Source: Rosa chinensis
Taxonomy: Eukaryota; Streptophyta; Magnoliopsida; Rosales; Rosaceae
Direction: 5' to 3'
Assembly (NCBI RefSeq): GCF_002994745.2
Contig: NC_037092.1
Coordinates: 19,637,001 to 19,701,000, forward strand
DNA: 64,000 nucleotides
Shown: piece after piece, positions 1 through 12,800 of the stretch
How the letters are laid out: every line of letters begins with the position of its first letter
How positions within the stretch are numbered: position 1 is the stretch's first letter
The notes under the pieces: model-generated
The model's input: the letters and a program-made list of their open reading frames with translations, nothing else
The model's database searches: none
Told to the model about the DNA's origin: nothing
Made by a program: the position numbers and the translations under genes

Positions 1-99
1 AGAATCTTGCTCTTCTAAGGATGCTACTTAAGGAACGGATTTCCATATTTTGACCACTTTTCAATCACATATCACATCTTAACCATTCAGTTTTTAGGT

Positions 100-284
100 A
101 TATATGAGTAGATCATCTCTGCAAATTTTCAGTTAAATTGATGATCGTTAAGGCATCCAAAACTGCATTTTACACGAACGAATCGAATCTGTCCAACCTG
201 AACCGTTCGTGTAAATTGCAGTTTTAGATGCCTTAACGATCATCAATTTGGCTGAAAATTTGCAAAAATGATCTACTCATATAT
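100..284. repeat. Palindromic (foldback) element, MITE-like
   Basis: Two arms of about 80 bp (100-180 and 203-284) are near-perfect reverse complements around a 22-bp spacer. The outer ends read ATATATGAGTAGAT and ATCTACTCATATAT; the inner ends read ACACGAACG and CGTTCGTGT. No coding capacity is seen. It lies just before a degenerate DYT1-like fragment whose similarity to the copy at 53.8 kb starts near 291, so the element may mark or have caused the breakpoint. No clear target-site duplication could be fixed, so the superfamily is unknown. Confidence 0.75.
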
Positions 285-290
285 TGTTGT

Positions 291-732
291 ATATACTTAA
301 CAACTTGACCAGCTAATGATTATGCATATTGTTGTATCCCTTGGAATATGGGAATTCTTCTGCTTGTATATAATGTTTACTATTGTTATTGGTGTGGTCA
401 GATAAGGGTTGATGCGGCTCCGATTGATGGGAACAAACTTTGGGTAAAGACGATTATTGAGAGGAAAAGAGGTGGCTGTTTCACCCATTCTAACAGTAAG
501 TCCTAAAAAACCGAAGTACATCTATTATATGATGATGCTAAGTTTAAGTACAAATGCATATATATAGTCATAGTCTCGTAGATGGAATATACTTTGGTTG
601 AAAGGCTCTACTACTTCACTCATAACGAGCACTGAAATGAAGTTTAATGATTTCAGGGTTTCCATTTTGACACGCTTCAAGTCGAACAAACCAGGGAACT
701 TATGTGCTAGAGATCGTTAACAACATATAAAT
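291..732 (+). pseudogene. DYT1-like bHLH fragment (3' exons only)
   Basis: This is a decayed copy of the last two exons of the bHLH gene at 53267-54302. The exon-3 copy (402-495) keeps the AG acceptor, the reading IRVDAAPIDGNKLWVKTIIE and the GT donor, but lacks about 80 bases from the middle of the ACT-like C-terminal domain. The exon-4 copy (657-732) starts after TTTCAG and matches the FHCDTLQVEQTREL segment, then shifts frame through a 2-base insertion (ATGTGC against ATCC) to an early stop. The exons with the bHLH domain are absent. Intron sequence also matches the intact locus, so this arose by DNA duplication and not by retroposition. Confidence 0.85.
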
Positions 733-871
733 AGAGGATATGGTGGTTCCATAATCTGAAGGTTTAGTGTTTAGTCATTGTGGCATTTGGCCATCACTGA
801 CATTATATATGATAAATGCGTCATCCTTATATAAATGTACCATTGTATTATTAAAGAAGTAACAAACTATT

Positions 872-980
872 AGTGAACCATCTGTAAATTCCCTTCAAGG
901 TCTTGCATCTGTTGTCCTTGATCTTATATGGCTTCTTTCGGCTGATTTTTACTATTCTATGGAAAAAAAAGATATACCTG
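872..980 (+). pseudogene. TTI1 3'-exon fragment, copy 1
   Basis: About 110 bases match the last exon of the TTI1 gene (minus strand near 56940-57000), here on the plus strand. The reading is close to EPSVNSLQGLASV followed by LDLIWLLSADFYYSME, with substitutions such as GTTGACC to GTTGTCC. It sits at the same relative place downstream of a DYT1-like 3' end as the second fragment at 54465-54668, so both stem from one ancestral arrangement. It is too short and isolated to be expressed as a TTI1 protein. Confidence 0.8.
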
Positions 981-1375
981 TTGTAAAATAGAAAATAAGA
1001 TCATTTGGAGAGAGAGATTTTGGACGCAGAGAATGGAATGTGTCTTATTTAGTAGAGGACTCTCCCTTATATAGAGATAAGATTATGATTTAAATTACAA
1101 TAATATCCCTAATTGACTAATTACAAGATGCCCGCTGAATAATAACTATTTACAACACTCTCGCTTGGGTATTCTTTGTCATTAGTCTTCTCTCTGTGTG
1201 CTTTGGTGTTGCCTCGTCAAAGTAGGCCGGGTACTATCTCTTCTACCTGTGAAAACTGGATAATATGGGCCACCAGCCTGCCATTTTAGGTATTACAACC
1301 ACATTAGCATGAAGACCGAGTTTCTGATGTAAAAGGGAAATCCTAAGGAACTACGAGAAGGAAGAGAAAAACTCA
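981..1375. other. Intergenic, no gene seen
   Basis: About 400 bases between the TTI1 fragment and the peroxidase remnant. No open frame, repeat boundary or RNA gene was recognised. The stretch 1140-1260 contains phrases resembling retroelement leader or primer-site DNA, but nothing that can be supported. Confidence 0.4.
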
Positions 1376-1935
<560 letters not shown>

Positions 1936-3074
1936 AAAGTCAGAACCAAATTTAGAGAAACCATTGCAGCTAACACAATTTCTTTCAGTTTCCATATACA
2001 AGGTTCATAAGAAATATAGAACATACTACAGATTTTGGAATTGGAAGTCGTGTTCTTGCAAATTAACAAAATCCTATTCAGTTCAACCATACAAATATAC
2101 AAAATACAAATCAGGTCACAAAGTGAATCGTATTAAAGCTCTTTTTTTTTTTTAATGCCCCCTCCCTTATCCAAAACAGTCTAAGAAAGTAGATAATAAC
2201 ATAAGCACTCTACTTTTCGTGGAGCTGTATTCCGAGACCCTAGTTTCGTGAAGCAGGGCAACAACTTCCTCCATTTGCCTTTGCTCCGGCGTCGCTTTCT
2301 CGGTTCAGTATAGTAGGAGAGGAAGACTTCTCCAGTCGAATTGCGGTGGAGAGGCCAAGGTCACGGATTCGAGGCAGAGCTTTGACGCTCAGTGGTCTGA
2401 TTGGTGTCGATGTCAGGTTTTGGATTGGTGTGTGTGTAGTCGCCGCAAACGTGGGTTGGCAGTGGTGATCAGATCCGTGCAGCGGATTTGGAAGTGAAGT
2501 CAGGTCGAGGCTTGGAGGCTATCTTGATTGCCAGTGAGGTTTGGTGAGCACCCAAACCAGCCTTTGTCGAATTCTTCCAATGGCTAAAGGACGAGGCCGA
2601 CCGCCGGAAGTGCTGGAATGGCAAAGGCCAGTTGTGTCGGGATAGTAGCTGCTCCGACAAGCCTACTAGGTTTCATGTGCTCTCCGGTCCAAACTTCAGA
2701 GTGAGGGTAGTGGGAGTTGGGCTGGGCTTTTGGGCTTAGCCCACTTTCCCTCCTCTTTCTGATTTAGGCAGAAGTTGGGTCGGGCCTTTTGATAGGCTTG
2801 CTGCAGGCTGGGCTCAACATGACGCTATATCGAGGCTGTTCACTGCATTGACGGGTGGAGGGTTACACCAAGATGATATTAGGCCCTAAGCTAATCAACG
2901 CAGATGTGAAGAACTACAGTTATGTTAGAATAAATTTAGTTGTTAGGTTTGACATTTTCTTTTTGGTTTTTAGTTTGCATTTTCCTTCTTGGATTTTAGT
3001 TTTTGCATTCCCTTTCGGGTTTTAGTTTGACTGCTGGTGTAGTCAGTTAAGCAGTGAATGTAATGGGTGATCTT

Positions 3075-4868
3075 TGTTAGCCAAATAGCCATCCTCAAGT
3101 ATAACGGCCAAGTTATAGTGTAGAGATTATAAGTAGGAGATATCGTACCCAAGGGATTGGAAAACCCACTCTAGCTAAGGAAAACCTAAAGGGTGCTAGA
3201 TGAATATGCAAATGTACAAATCATAAACAAGGGCACACAAGTGAACCAAAGTTCATGGTGAATATATGCAAGATGGTGTAGTGGTTTGATTTTGGTGTTG
3301 GAGATGGTTTAAACTCAAATAAACACACAATAAAAACTTGAAATGTAAACTAGGCTAGGTTAAACTAGATGTGATAGAATGGATGGAAGTTAGAGCTTTG
3401 GGTTGTTCACCATAGCCTCTTTTACATGCATTGAAGTTAAAACTATAAGTAATGCAATCCCAAGTATCCAATTACCCTCTTAGCATCCGGATAAGATTAT
3501 TAAGACCTAAACTCCTTTGATTTTATCAATTCCCACAGGATAAGTGCGAAACTAACTATACAAGAACAAGTTATATTACCGGATAAGTATCAATTCCTTT
3601 CTCCAAGATGCATAAAGGTTTGAGTTTAGATAATCAAGCAAGCAAACCAATCCTAGGTCTAGGTGATTTTAACTCACTACCTTCACATACACACCTAGTG
3701 TGCTATCATGCTATTAATGTTCAAAGCTAGCTACTCTCTAAACATTGTTCATGTAATGACAAATGCAAAGTATTCAAATTAACTAGATTCAAATACAAGA
3801 ATTCACTTCTTGAATTAGCATGTGAAGATGATCATGGAAATTGCATCAAATAAGATTCAAACATCAATTCATTACAAGTTTGGCTAGGGCTTTCAACCCT
3901 AGCCCCAATAATAGACTACTCACACATATCTACATAGACTAGCATCAACATAGTGGAAAACATTAAGCTATCAAAGAATAGAGTTTAGAAATGACTAGGG
4001 ATGATCACAAGTGAAGGATGATGAAGTGGTTGATCATGGAAACTTTGTCATGGAGATGATGTGGTGGCTCCTCTTGTGCTCTAGCTTCTTCCTTGAACTC
4101 CTTCTTCAAGACTATAGATGATGATGATGCTTGATATATATAAGATGTTATGAGTAGGGATGTAGTTGGGAAATGAAGTGGTGGAGATGGATGTTTTGTG
4201 GAGGAGATGGTGGTGGATTGTGTAGAGAAAAGAGAGAGAAAATGATGTAGTGGCTAAGTGTGGGTGATGCCCTCTTCCTTGAGAGAATAGATCCTTAAAT
4301 AGATGGAGAGTTGTCAAATGGTGTTGTGAAGCAAAATGGAGCAGCTCACAACTTGCATGGAGCATGGAGGTGGAGTAGAAAAGTGGTAATAGATCCTAAT
4401 TTCAAGGGAAAATGGCATGAGAGTGATGGTGTAGGTTGGAGTAGGGAATGATGAGTGAAGGATGATGATTAAACCTAAAACATGATGTATATTGGAGTGT
4501 TGATGATGATGGACTCTTGGGTAATAGAGAGTGTTTGGTTGAATTGAAACCAAAAGGGTTGGAATTTGGTTGAGATAGAATGATGGTGAATGGATGTAAT
4601 GAAATAGATGTTATAGTACTCATCTTCCATGCTCCTCCATGAATGTAGCCGGAAAATACATGGCACCACCACTCATGGTGGTGCGCTGCCTCTTGTGCCG
4701 CCAAAAGTGGTACTGCATGGAAAATTTGCCGGAATTTCACTTTTTTCTCCTCTTGTCATGATTTTATACAAAAATATGAAATTGGATTAGTCAACATTAA
4801 ATTGGACTTTAGAACAAGTAATTTCCATGTTTTAGGGCACAAATATGTATATGAATTATGATCCAACA
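3075..4868 (-). repeat. LTR of Athila-type element 1 (3' LTR)
   Basis: On the plus strand it begins TGTTAGCCAAATAGCC and ends GATCCAACA. It is 1794 bp and matches 22116-23892 along its full length with scattered substitutions and small indels. Long open frames here, such as the Ser/His/Pro-rich ones near 4300-4740, recur in the other LTR and are not genes. Being the downstream LTR for a minus-strand element, it would supply the polyadenylation signal. Confidence 0.9.
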
Positions 4869-5893
4869 AATACCCCCAAACTTGAACTTTGCTTGTCCTC
4901 AGGCAAACTAACCCAAATCCGATAATATAACAACTACCTAATCCTTCCAACAATTTCCTCAAAGAACACAATATAGATAGGGCATGGAAATCAAGTTAGG
5001 TCTTAAAACTTTATGGATCATGGATCAAATGCTTGCGTTTTGAAATGTGTAACATGTCTCTAATTTGTCATTTCAATGTACCAAAATTGAGAATGCAAGT
5101 CAAACCATGTTAACCATAAACTCACAAGATATTCACTCTATTTTTTTTTTCACACAAGTGTTTATGGGTTAACTATTCTACACTCAAAACAATCTCATGC
5201 AATATCGCCATATGCTTGCTCTTCAATCTTATCTCCACTTATCAACAAAATCACATCTTGGATGAAAAATGGCTTTTATTGGATGTAATGAGGCTTAGGG
5301 TGAGGGGTTAAAGAAATGAAGTGGAATGGAAAAACAATTTTCAAGCAACTTAATAAGCAACAATCATTTGAGATTAAGAACTTGAGAATTAAATATGCTC
5401 AAAATTTTCACTTCCTCACCACTCCCCCAAACTTGAACAAAAACTAATTATTGAATTGAAATAACATTCTTTTGAGATTTTCTTTTGTTTCACTTTCTTT
5501 CTTTTTTTTTACTACAGAATTTTTATATTTTTTCATTTAGTAAAATTGCACAACGAAGAACATTCTTATACTAATTCTTTTCCGAGTACCCCCAAACTTG
5601 TTGCTTTTAGCATCATGACATAAACAATCTCGTATTGCTCATTAAGAAAACTTGAAAGGGTAAGGCAAGTGTTTAAGTTAAGGGTAGACATTTATGGTGT
5701 GAAGAATTGAAAGGCTCAAAATGATAATCTAAAGATATTCAATCATTTTGGGACATACTCATTTGGCCAAGGTGGATTCCTAGTTGCCTAAATCATTTCC
5801 AAGATGTTAAAATTGAGACAAAGAGTTTCGAAAGATATGAAGCAAGTTCTAGAGATGCAAAGCAAATGAGATGTTCACTCATGAAGAAATTAG
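4869..5893 (-). other. 3' non-coding internal part of Athila-type element 1
   Basis: No coding frame. In element sense it ends in a polypurine tract read as AAGTTTGGGGGTATT next to the LTR, preceded by a hairpin (stem TTTGC-TG, loop AGGA). Two more copies of the G-rich phrase occur at about 5421-5437 and 5587-5600. The region resembles the long 3' untranslated stretch of the second Athila-type element at 27640-29750. Confidence 0.7.
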
Positions 5894-5896
5894 TGC

Positions 5897-6440
5897 CACT
5901 ACTACAAAAATTGAAACACACAACACTCATCACACAACAGAAGTAAAATCTGATGTTGTGTATTAACACAAACTCTATCATACAACGGAACAAATATGTT
6001 TCTGTTGTGTGAATGTAAGCAAATTGAAAACTTTTTTTTTAGGAAGATATTGCACAATTGATTTAAGAAGTTTCCGTTGTATGAATGTGAGACCTAGATG
6101 GAGGGAAATGAGCACATAATTCCCTCCCAGAAGGAGCTCAATTTGAACCATCCACACAACAGTTTTTTTGATATCTGTTGTATAATGAAATGTTGTATGA
6201 ATTTTTAGAAATCCTCTAGGTACACCTAGTGCAAGATGCACAAATTTGTACAACAGATTATCATAGCTCTGTTGTCTGAGCATGAAAGCAAATTGCACAG
6301 CGCGCGGCAAAATTTCACTCAAATGAAACCTATAGTCAAGGGCGGCAAATTTTCCCTCTCAACCTTCTTTGTCATCATATACTCATACAACAGTCCATTA
6401 ATTTTATGTTGTTGGAGAAACTTGAAGTCTCCCACTAAAC
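5897..6440 (+). repeat. CACTA left terminal and subterminal repeats
   Basis: The 11-bp terminal inverted repeat is followed by many copies of (T)CACACAACAGA, CATACAACGG and their complements TCTGTTGTGTG or TTCCGTTGTATG, spaced by tens of bases and often paired head to head. This is the usual subterminal transposase-binding architecture of En/Spm elements. Confidence 0.85.
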
Positions 6441-6964
6441 AACTTAAGTAGTCTTTATTGAAACCAATAGTCTTGATCAGGGTTCACTCCACCTTTTTTC
6501 TGCCACCTCCCCTTCTTCTTCTACTACCTTTCTTCCGTTCCCAATATCCCTCCCCCCCCCCCCCCCCCAAATCTCCCCCAAATTTTCAATCTTTGGCCCT
6601 AAAGCTTCGACCTGTCTTGAATCAACCATGGATCTGGCCCCAGAAGAACTTTAATTTCTCTAATCCCAGACATTCTTCGAGAATCGACCTCCACCCCCAA
6701 ACAGTCACCCAAGACCTTCTACCTCATAAGCCTAACCCTAATTTCCCTCTCTCCTTCGCAATCCTAGCCCACTCTCTCTGAAGGTAGTGTTCAATTGGAG
6801 GGTTTTTCCCTGGAGGTTTAGCAATGGTGTATTTGTTCTAGGGTTTCTCGACACACTCAGTGAAACCTCCCTCCCATCCTCTGCACCACCACTGAAACCC
6901 TCGTCAACGACGCTAGAAACCTCTCTGTGGGCCCGCAAGCATCATCACCTGGTAGCGAATGGCG

Positions 6965-7380
6965 ATGATGAGTCAGACTCTTCGTTCCAAGACGCTTCCT
7001 TTGCTCTTCCGCAGCCCCAAAGGTATTCTCTTTATCTATCTATCTATCTCACTTCTACACTCTGCGCTGTAAGGACAGTAAAATTGCTATGTGTGTAGTG
7101 AATCCATGTGAACTCTGGGCAGTTCCACCGCAAGCCCTTTTCTCCACACACATTGTTGGTGAAAAACCAGTTCTTGTAAGCCACTTTACTCACTCTTCCT
7201 ATCATTTTCAATTTGGACTCTTCACTTTATGTAATTCAAGATAATAAAGCTCATGAATTCAATTGGGCAGGTTCGTGATTTCATTCATTCTACACTATAT
7301 GACCCTAGACATGGTTATTTCGCTCAAAGATCGAGGCCAGTTGGAGTGCTTCAGAAAGCCACTAAGTTCAATCATTGAGG
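6965..7380 (+). pseudogene. Captured fragment of a DUF185/NDUFAF7-like methyltransferase gene
   Basis: Three exon-like blocks with correct splice borders lie inside the CACTA element. Block 1 (6965-7022) starts at ATGATG and reads MMSQTLRSKTLPLLFRSPK, an Arg/Lys/Ser/Leu-rich leader typical of mitochondrial targeting, then a GT donor. Block 2 ends near 7171 with HIVGEKPVL before GTAAG. Block 3 (7271-7380, after GGGCAG) reads VRDFIHSTLYDPRHGYFAQR then SRPVGVLQKATKFNH and a stop. The VRDFIHS-LYDP-GYF block matches my memory of the N-terminus of plant DUF185 (Methyltransf_28, NDUFAF7-like) proteins. The SAM-binding domain is absent and a small deletion at the end of block 3 breaks the frame. Upstream DNA (6460-6960) may be its captured 5' region. 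Confidence 0.65.
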
Positions 7381-8079
7381 GTATATCTAGCTCAACCTTT
7401 TTGTTTAGTCTTTGATATTCTGTGTTGATTTTGATATGAGTTTGTTAATCATAACGATAATTATGTGGAAGTTTCAGAGGTTTTGGCTCTGTTTTTGTGA
7501 TTATGCATTAACCATACTGGAAAATGACATTGGGAAAGATTGAATGTATTGTCGAGGATTCATTAATGGCTATTGAATCTTCACGTTTCTATATTAGGCA
7601 TTAGCAGATATGTTCTATCCTTAGAAGAAACAATACTCCACCATTCTTCAGTTATTATCCAAGTAATCTCTCAGCTGAGTTGAACTCTATATATATGTAG
7701 CTGTTATATTGTTCTTCTCCACTTTTGTGTAAACACAAAACTTGTTGCATTATTTATTGTCTTGGTTGAAGTGGATATGTTATGAAGAAATACTTTCCAT
7801 TTTTGTACTAATTGCAATATGAAGTATTTTTGATGTGTTGCGGTTATAATGATTAATTTCTTATTTAATTAGTTATGGCGGTCATTTTTGTAGATATTTG
7901 TATTATTGAAGGATTGACAACAAATTGACAGCTATATATATATATATATTTGTATATGTTCAAACTTTTGGTTGAAGGTCTATGTTCAAACTTGATGTTC
8001 TGTATATATATTTGTATATGCAGTGTCCCATTGTCACTGATTTGAATTACAATTTAGGTCTTTGATTTGAGGTTGGACT

Positions 8080-8330
8080 GCAGCTATCAACAATGTCGAA
8101 TTCACGAAATCATGTAAGACCCAAGGCTCTGCATCCCAGTACAAGCATACCAGCAATGAGGAGTCATACCAATATATTGTAAGATCAAAACCTGTGCAAG
8201 ATTCTGGTGCAGGTTATGATGAAAAATTGGTTGAAATGATAAATAGTGCCATAGTGGATAGAAGTCCATTAGTTAAATGGGAAGATGTTGGTGAGAAGAT
8301 TATAGCATACTTTGATTTCTTGTGTGAAAT
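8080..8330 (+). pseudogene. Captured fragment of a spastin-like AAA ATPase gene
   Basis: One open block inside the CACTA element reads GSASQYKHTSNEESYQYIVR, then KPVQDSGAGYDEKLVEMINS, then IVDRSPLVKWEDVGEK. YDxKLVEMINxxIVDRSPxVKWxDV is the linker and N-terminal start of the ATPase domain in the plant spastin/meiotic-clade AAA proteins. The Walker A, Walker B and all later parts are missing: after EDVG the sequence turns into AT-rich DNA with no AAA match. Only one or two exons were captured. It lies in the same orientation as the DUF185 fragment about 0.7 kb upstream, with intron-like DNA between. Confidence 0.7.
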
Positions 8331-8399
8331 CCTGAAACAAATTTTTTTCTTTTTCTTTTTTCTTAATCTGTTACTTATATATTTTACCTAAAGTTGTTT

Positions 8400-9140
8400 T
8401 TAGGATGAGTTCTTTTACCATGTTCTTTTACCTAAGGTTATTTTTTTGTTATTGATAAAGCTAGTTAGTTTTTAGATTAAGTTTATTTTTGTTTATTAAG
8501 CATCAGTGGATGCTAGCTTCACGTGTTTGACACCTAGAAGCCACCTAGCTCAAGGTCTTATCTCTTTCACCGTTTGACTTTCACCTTTTCTTCTTCTTCT
8601 TCTTCTTTTTTTTTTTTTTCTGTTTTTCTTCCCCATCGAGATACTTATTTGGGATGAGTACCTCTTAGTTCTGTTTTTTTTTTTTTTTGAGATTGCGGAT
8701 TGAAGAGAAAACAAGGAGAAGAACTAAACTTCTTTCCGATTTGGGTTTTAAGAAGCTCGGTTATTAAGTTGAGGTGAGGGTTACAAGTTGCTACTTTGTG
8801 GTATTCTACATCTATTTTCGTACTTTGATAATCTCCTTATTGATTGCTCCTTTAGATTATTAGGTTGAAGTTTCTAGTATTGAATATATGTTCTGTTTTC
8901 GTCAAATCAGTAGGGATATGAATTGTGAATTTGCTCGATTTATTGTGCTGCAATTGTTTTTTGTTCATGATTTGAGAATTGCCTTAATTGTGTTTTAGAA
9001 TCCTCTAGCCAACAAGAGAGTGGCTGATGCATAGTTGTAATTAGGTATCGAGCTTCTTTCATTGTTTGTAACTAAATTACTATTCCTTTTGTAGGTAGGT
9101 AGGGCTTGAAAGGAGTTCTGTTGGGCATTGGTGGCTGGAT
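8400..9140. other. CACTA interior, no gene recognised
   Basis: AT-rich DNA with CT-rich tracts near 8590-8620 and 8675-8690 that look like a 5' leader, then an intron-like stretch. The final ~45 bases (GTAGGTAGGGCTTGAAAGG onward) become continuous with 15091 once the Copia element is removed and could be part of an exon. No product can be named. Confidence 0.4.
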
Positions 9141-9834
9141 TGTTGGAAAGATTTTCAAATTATAAAGAAGATAAATTGAATTGTGACTGATATTCATCAC
9201 AATTCAAATTTCAAAAAGGATCTCAGATATAGGAAGCAGCTGGACAGTTATATTGGTGAAGCATTGTGTTGCTTCACAAGCACCAATCTGTTGTTTAAAT
9301 TAAGCAAACGTTGTTAACTTGTTAATTTCTACTGGTGACTTCTTGGGATATTAATTACATGGTTTAATCATCATCTTTCTTATATGAAAGGTTGCCACCC
9401 TTACGGAAGGGTTATCCCAATTAATTGAAGAGGCATATACATCCCTATATAAAGGGGTGATACCTGCAGATTAAAAAGATAACTTAATTCCTATATCTTG
9501 AGATACTCTCTGCTTTATTCTTTTAGTTCCTCCAATCCATTACTTCCCTGCTTTACAAAACAAATCTGGAAACTATAAACTGCAGTTTTAGTTCCAGAAA
9601 CCTTGAGCCTCTTGTAACTTTCAATTGAGTGTTTGGCTGATCTTCGTAAGTGCAAGACGTCGATCAACAATAGCAGGACTGCTAGGCTTCATTGTATCCT
9701 AAAGGCTTATTTGATCAAACCCCTTTGCACACTTGTTGTGGGGCAAATAAAGTCTAAAGGAAAGCGTAAATTCATACGTGCCTTTGAAGCATTTTCCTTC
9801 ACTAGCCATAACCCACAGAAACAGAAACTCAACA
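9141..9834 (+). repeat. 5' LTR of Copia element
   Basis: 694 bp, TGTTG...CAACA. It contains the TATA-like CCCTATATAAAGGGG near 9443-9456, which would start the transcript in its 3' part. It matches 14395-15085 apart from 7 substitutions and a TAT insertion. Confidence 0.95.
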
Positions 9835-9857
9835 ATCTTTAGACTTTATTTTCTGCT

Positions 9858-12800
9858 ATGGCATCTTTGAAGGAGTTTACTGCAAACTTTGTTAAACTTG
9901 ATCGTTTTGATGGAGCAAATTTCAGACGATGGCAAAAGAAATTGCATTTCCTACTTTCAAGCCTGAAGGTGGTCTATGTGCTTACTGCTCCAAAACCTCA
10001 AGAAATAGAAGATGAAACCCTTGCTGCACAGCGTGAACGAGTTAAGTGGGAACAAGATGATTATATTTGCAAGGGCCATATTTGCAACTCCATGTCTGAT
10101 GCATTATTTGATATCTACCATGAGATGACTACTGCAAAAGAAATATGGGATGCACTTGAGGCTAAGTATATCTCACATGATGCTACCAGTAAGAAATTTC
10201 TTGTCTCAAAGTTTTTCAATTATAAGATGACTGATGATAGATCAATTGTTGAACAATTCCATGAGATTATGCATATATACAATCAGTTCAATCAATTTAA
10301 AATGCATATGGATGATTCTATAATTGTATCTGCAATTATGGATAAACTTCCACCATCTTGGAAGGATTGCAAAAAGAGCCTCAAACATAAGAAGGAGGAC
10401 ATGTCCATAGAGCAATTGGGGACTCATCTTCGCATTGAAGAAGAATGCAGAGCCCGTGAGAAAACTGATGAAGCTAATCCCTCCTCCAAAATTCATATGG
10501 TTGATGAAGGGCCTAAAAACCCAAAAATCAACCATGAGAATAATAAGAGGAAGGAAAATTTTTCCAAGAAAAACTCCCAAGGTCAGAGGGCAAACAAAAA
10601 GAAAAAAGGAGGATGTTTCTTTTGTGGAAAGACTGGTCACTTCAAGAAAGATTGTCGTCATCTTAAGAACAAACAAGGAATCAACAATGAAAAATTTGTG
10701 GCAATGATTTCTGAAATTAATATGATGGAAGATGCTGAAGCTTGGTGGATAGATTCTGGTGCTACAAAGCATGTTTGCAAGAACAAAAATATGTTCAAAA
10801 CATATGAACCAAGTGGAGATGACAACGTACTCTACATGGGAAATTCTTCTACTTCAAATATCAAAGGCAAAGGGACAATTGAATTAGAATTCACATCAGG
10901 AAAAATCCTTACTCTTACTGATGTCTACCATGTTCCAGAAGTTAGAAAGAATTTAGTCTCTACAAGTCTCTTGAATAGGTTTGGTTTTAAGCTTGTCATT
11001 GAATCAGACAAGTTTATTCTAACCAAGGGTGGTACTTTTGCTGGGAAAGGGTATATGTGTGATGGAATGTTCAAACTTAATATTAATAAAGTATCTACCA
11101 TTTCTGTTTACATGCTTGATTCTTTATCTTTATGGCATAATAGGCTAGGACATGTTAATACCAGAAAATTAAATAACATGGCAAATCTAGATTTAATTCC
11201 AAAACCTGTGAATGATATGCCTGATAAATGTTCTACTTGCTTGCAAACAAAACTGACTAGAAAGCCTTTTCCTAAGATTGAAAGAACATCTACTTTGCTA
11301 CAGATTATTCATAGCGATGTTTGTGATTTGCATAGTACACCTACTAGAGGAGGAAAGAAATATTTTGTGACTTTCATAGATGACTTTAGTAGATTTTGTT
11401 ATGTTTATCTTATACATTCCAAGGATGAAGTTCTGGAAAAATTTAAGATATATAAAAATGAAGTAGAGAATCTTTGTGAAACCAGAATAAAATATCTACG
11501 ATCGGATAGAGGAGGAGAGTATCATTTTCCTTCGTATTGTGAATCAATAGGTGTTGTACATGAAACTTCAATAGCCTATACTCCACAGCAAAACGGAGTT
11601 GCTGAAAGGAAAAATAGGACCCTTGTAGAAATGGTTAATGCAATGCTTCAAAACTCTTACTTAAGTAAGGGATATTGGGGAGAAGCCTTGCTCACTGCTT
11701 GTTACATCCTAAATAGGGTACCTTCTAAGGTATTAAAAATCACACCTTATGAACTATGGCTTAAAAGAAAGCCCAACTTAAACTACCTTAAAATTTGGGG
11801 CTGTAGAGCTATAGTTAGATTACCTGAACCAAAGATCAAGAAGTTGGGACCAAAGGCAATAGAATGCATTTTCTTAGGATATGCAGAACATAGCAAGGGA
11901 TATAGATTTCTTGTTATAGAACCCAATGATTCTATATCAGTTGACACTGTAATAGAGTCAAGAGATGCCGAATTTTATGAAAATAAGTTCACTTCTTTAT
12001 CTAAAAATAACAATGAAGAGGTGGAGGTTTTGCCAAGAAATAATGATAGTGAATCAAATTCACCTAACATATCTAGACTCTGTAGTAAGTCTGATGAACA
12101 TACAGAAATTAGAAGAAGTAAAAGAAGAAGGATAGAAAAATCCTTTGGACCAGATTTTATTGTGTACCTTGTAGAAGGTACAAGAGACTCACACAAAAGG
12201 CAAACAATGGTTACATCTAGTATAGAGTCTGATCCTCTCACTTATGAGGAAGCAATGAAATCACAAGATGCTTCTTTCTGGAAGGAAGCTATTAATGATG
12301 AGATGGATTCTATCATTGGAAACAAGACCTGGAAATTGGTAGATCTACCTCATGGTTCAAAAACAATAGGATGTAAGTGGATATTTAAAAAGAAAATGAA
12401 AGTTGATGGAACCATTGACAAGTTTAAAGCAAGGTTAGTAGCCAAGGGGTTTACACAAAAAGAAGGAATAGATTATTTTGACACCTATGCTCCAGTTGCT
12501 AGAATTTCCACCATAAGGGTACTTATAGCTCTAGCTTCTATCTATAAGTTTCATATACACCAAATGGATGTGAAGACGGCTTTCTTAAATGGTGAACTAG
12601 ATGAGGAGATTTATATGCATCAACCCGAGGGGTTTGTCATGCCTGGACAAGAACAAAAAGTGTGCAAGTTAATTAAATCATTATATGGTTTAAAGCAAGC
12701 ACCTAAACAATGGCATGAGAAGTTTGATAAGGTTATAATCTCTAATGGATTTAGAATTCATGAATCTGATAAGTGTGTCTACAGCAAGTTCCAAAATAAC

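Noticed and set aside
4081..4740. Several overlapping His/Ser/Pro-rich open frames, repeated at 23354-23709.
   Set aside because: They lie inside the two LTRs of the Athila-type element and have no codon pattern of a gene.
6458..6781. Open frame rich in Pro and Leu.
   Set aside because: It crosses a long C-tract and CT-rich leader-like DNA, with no domain. The credible coding start is the ATGATG at 6965.
9806..9818. CCATAACCCACAG near the end of each Copia LTR equals the recalled anticodon-loop sequence of plant initiator tRNA-Met.
   Set aside because: It is in the same sense as the tRNA, not complementary, and lies inside the LTR instead of next to it, so it cannot act as a primer site. 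Probably chance.
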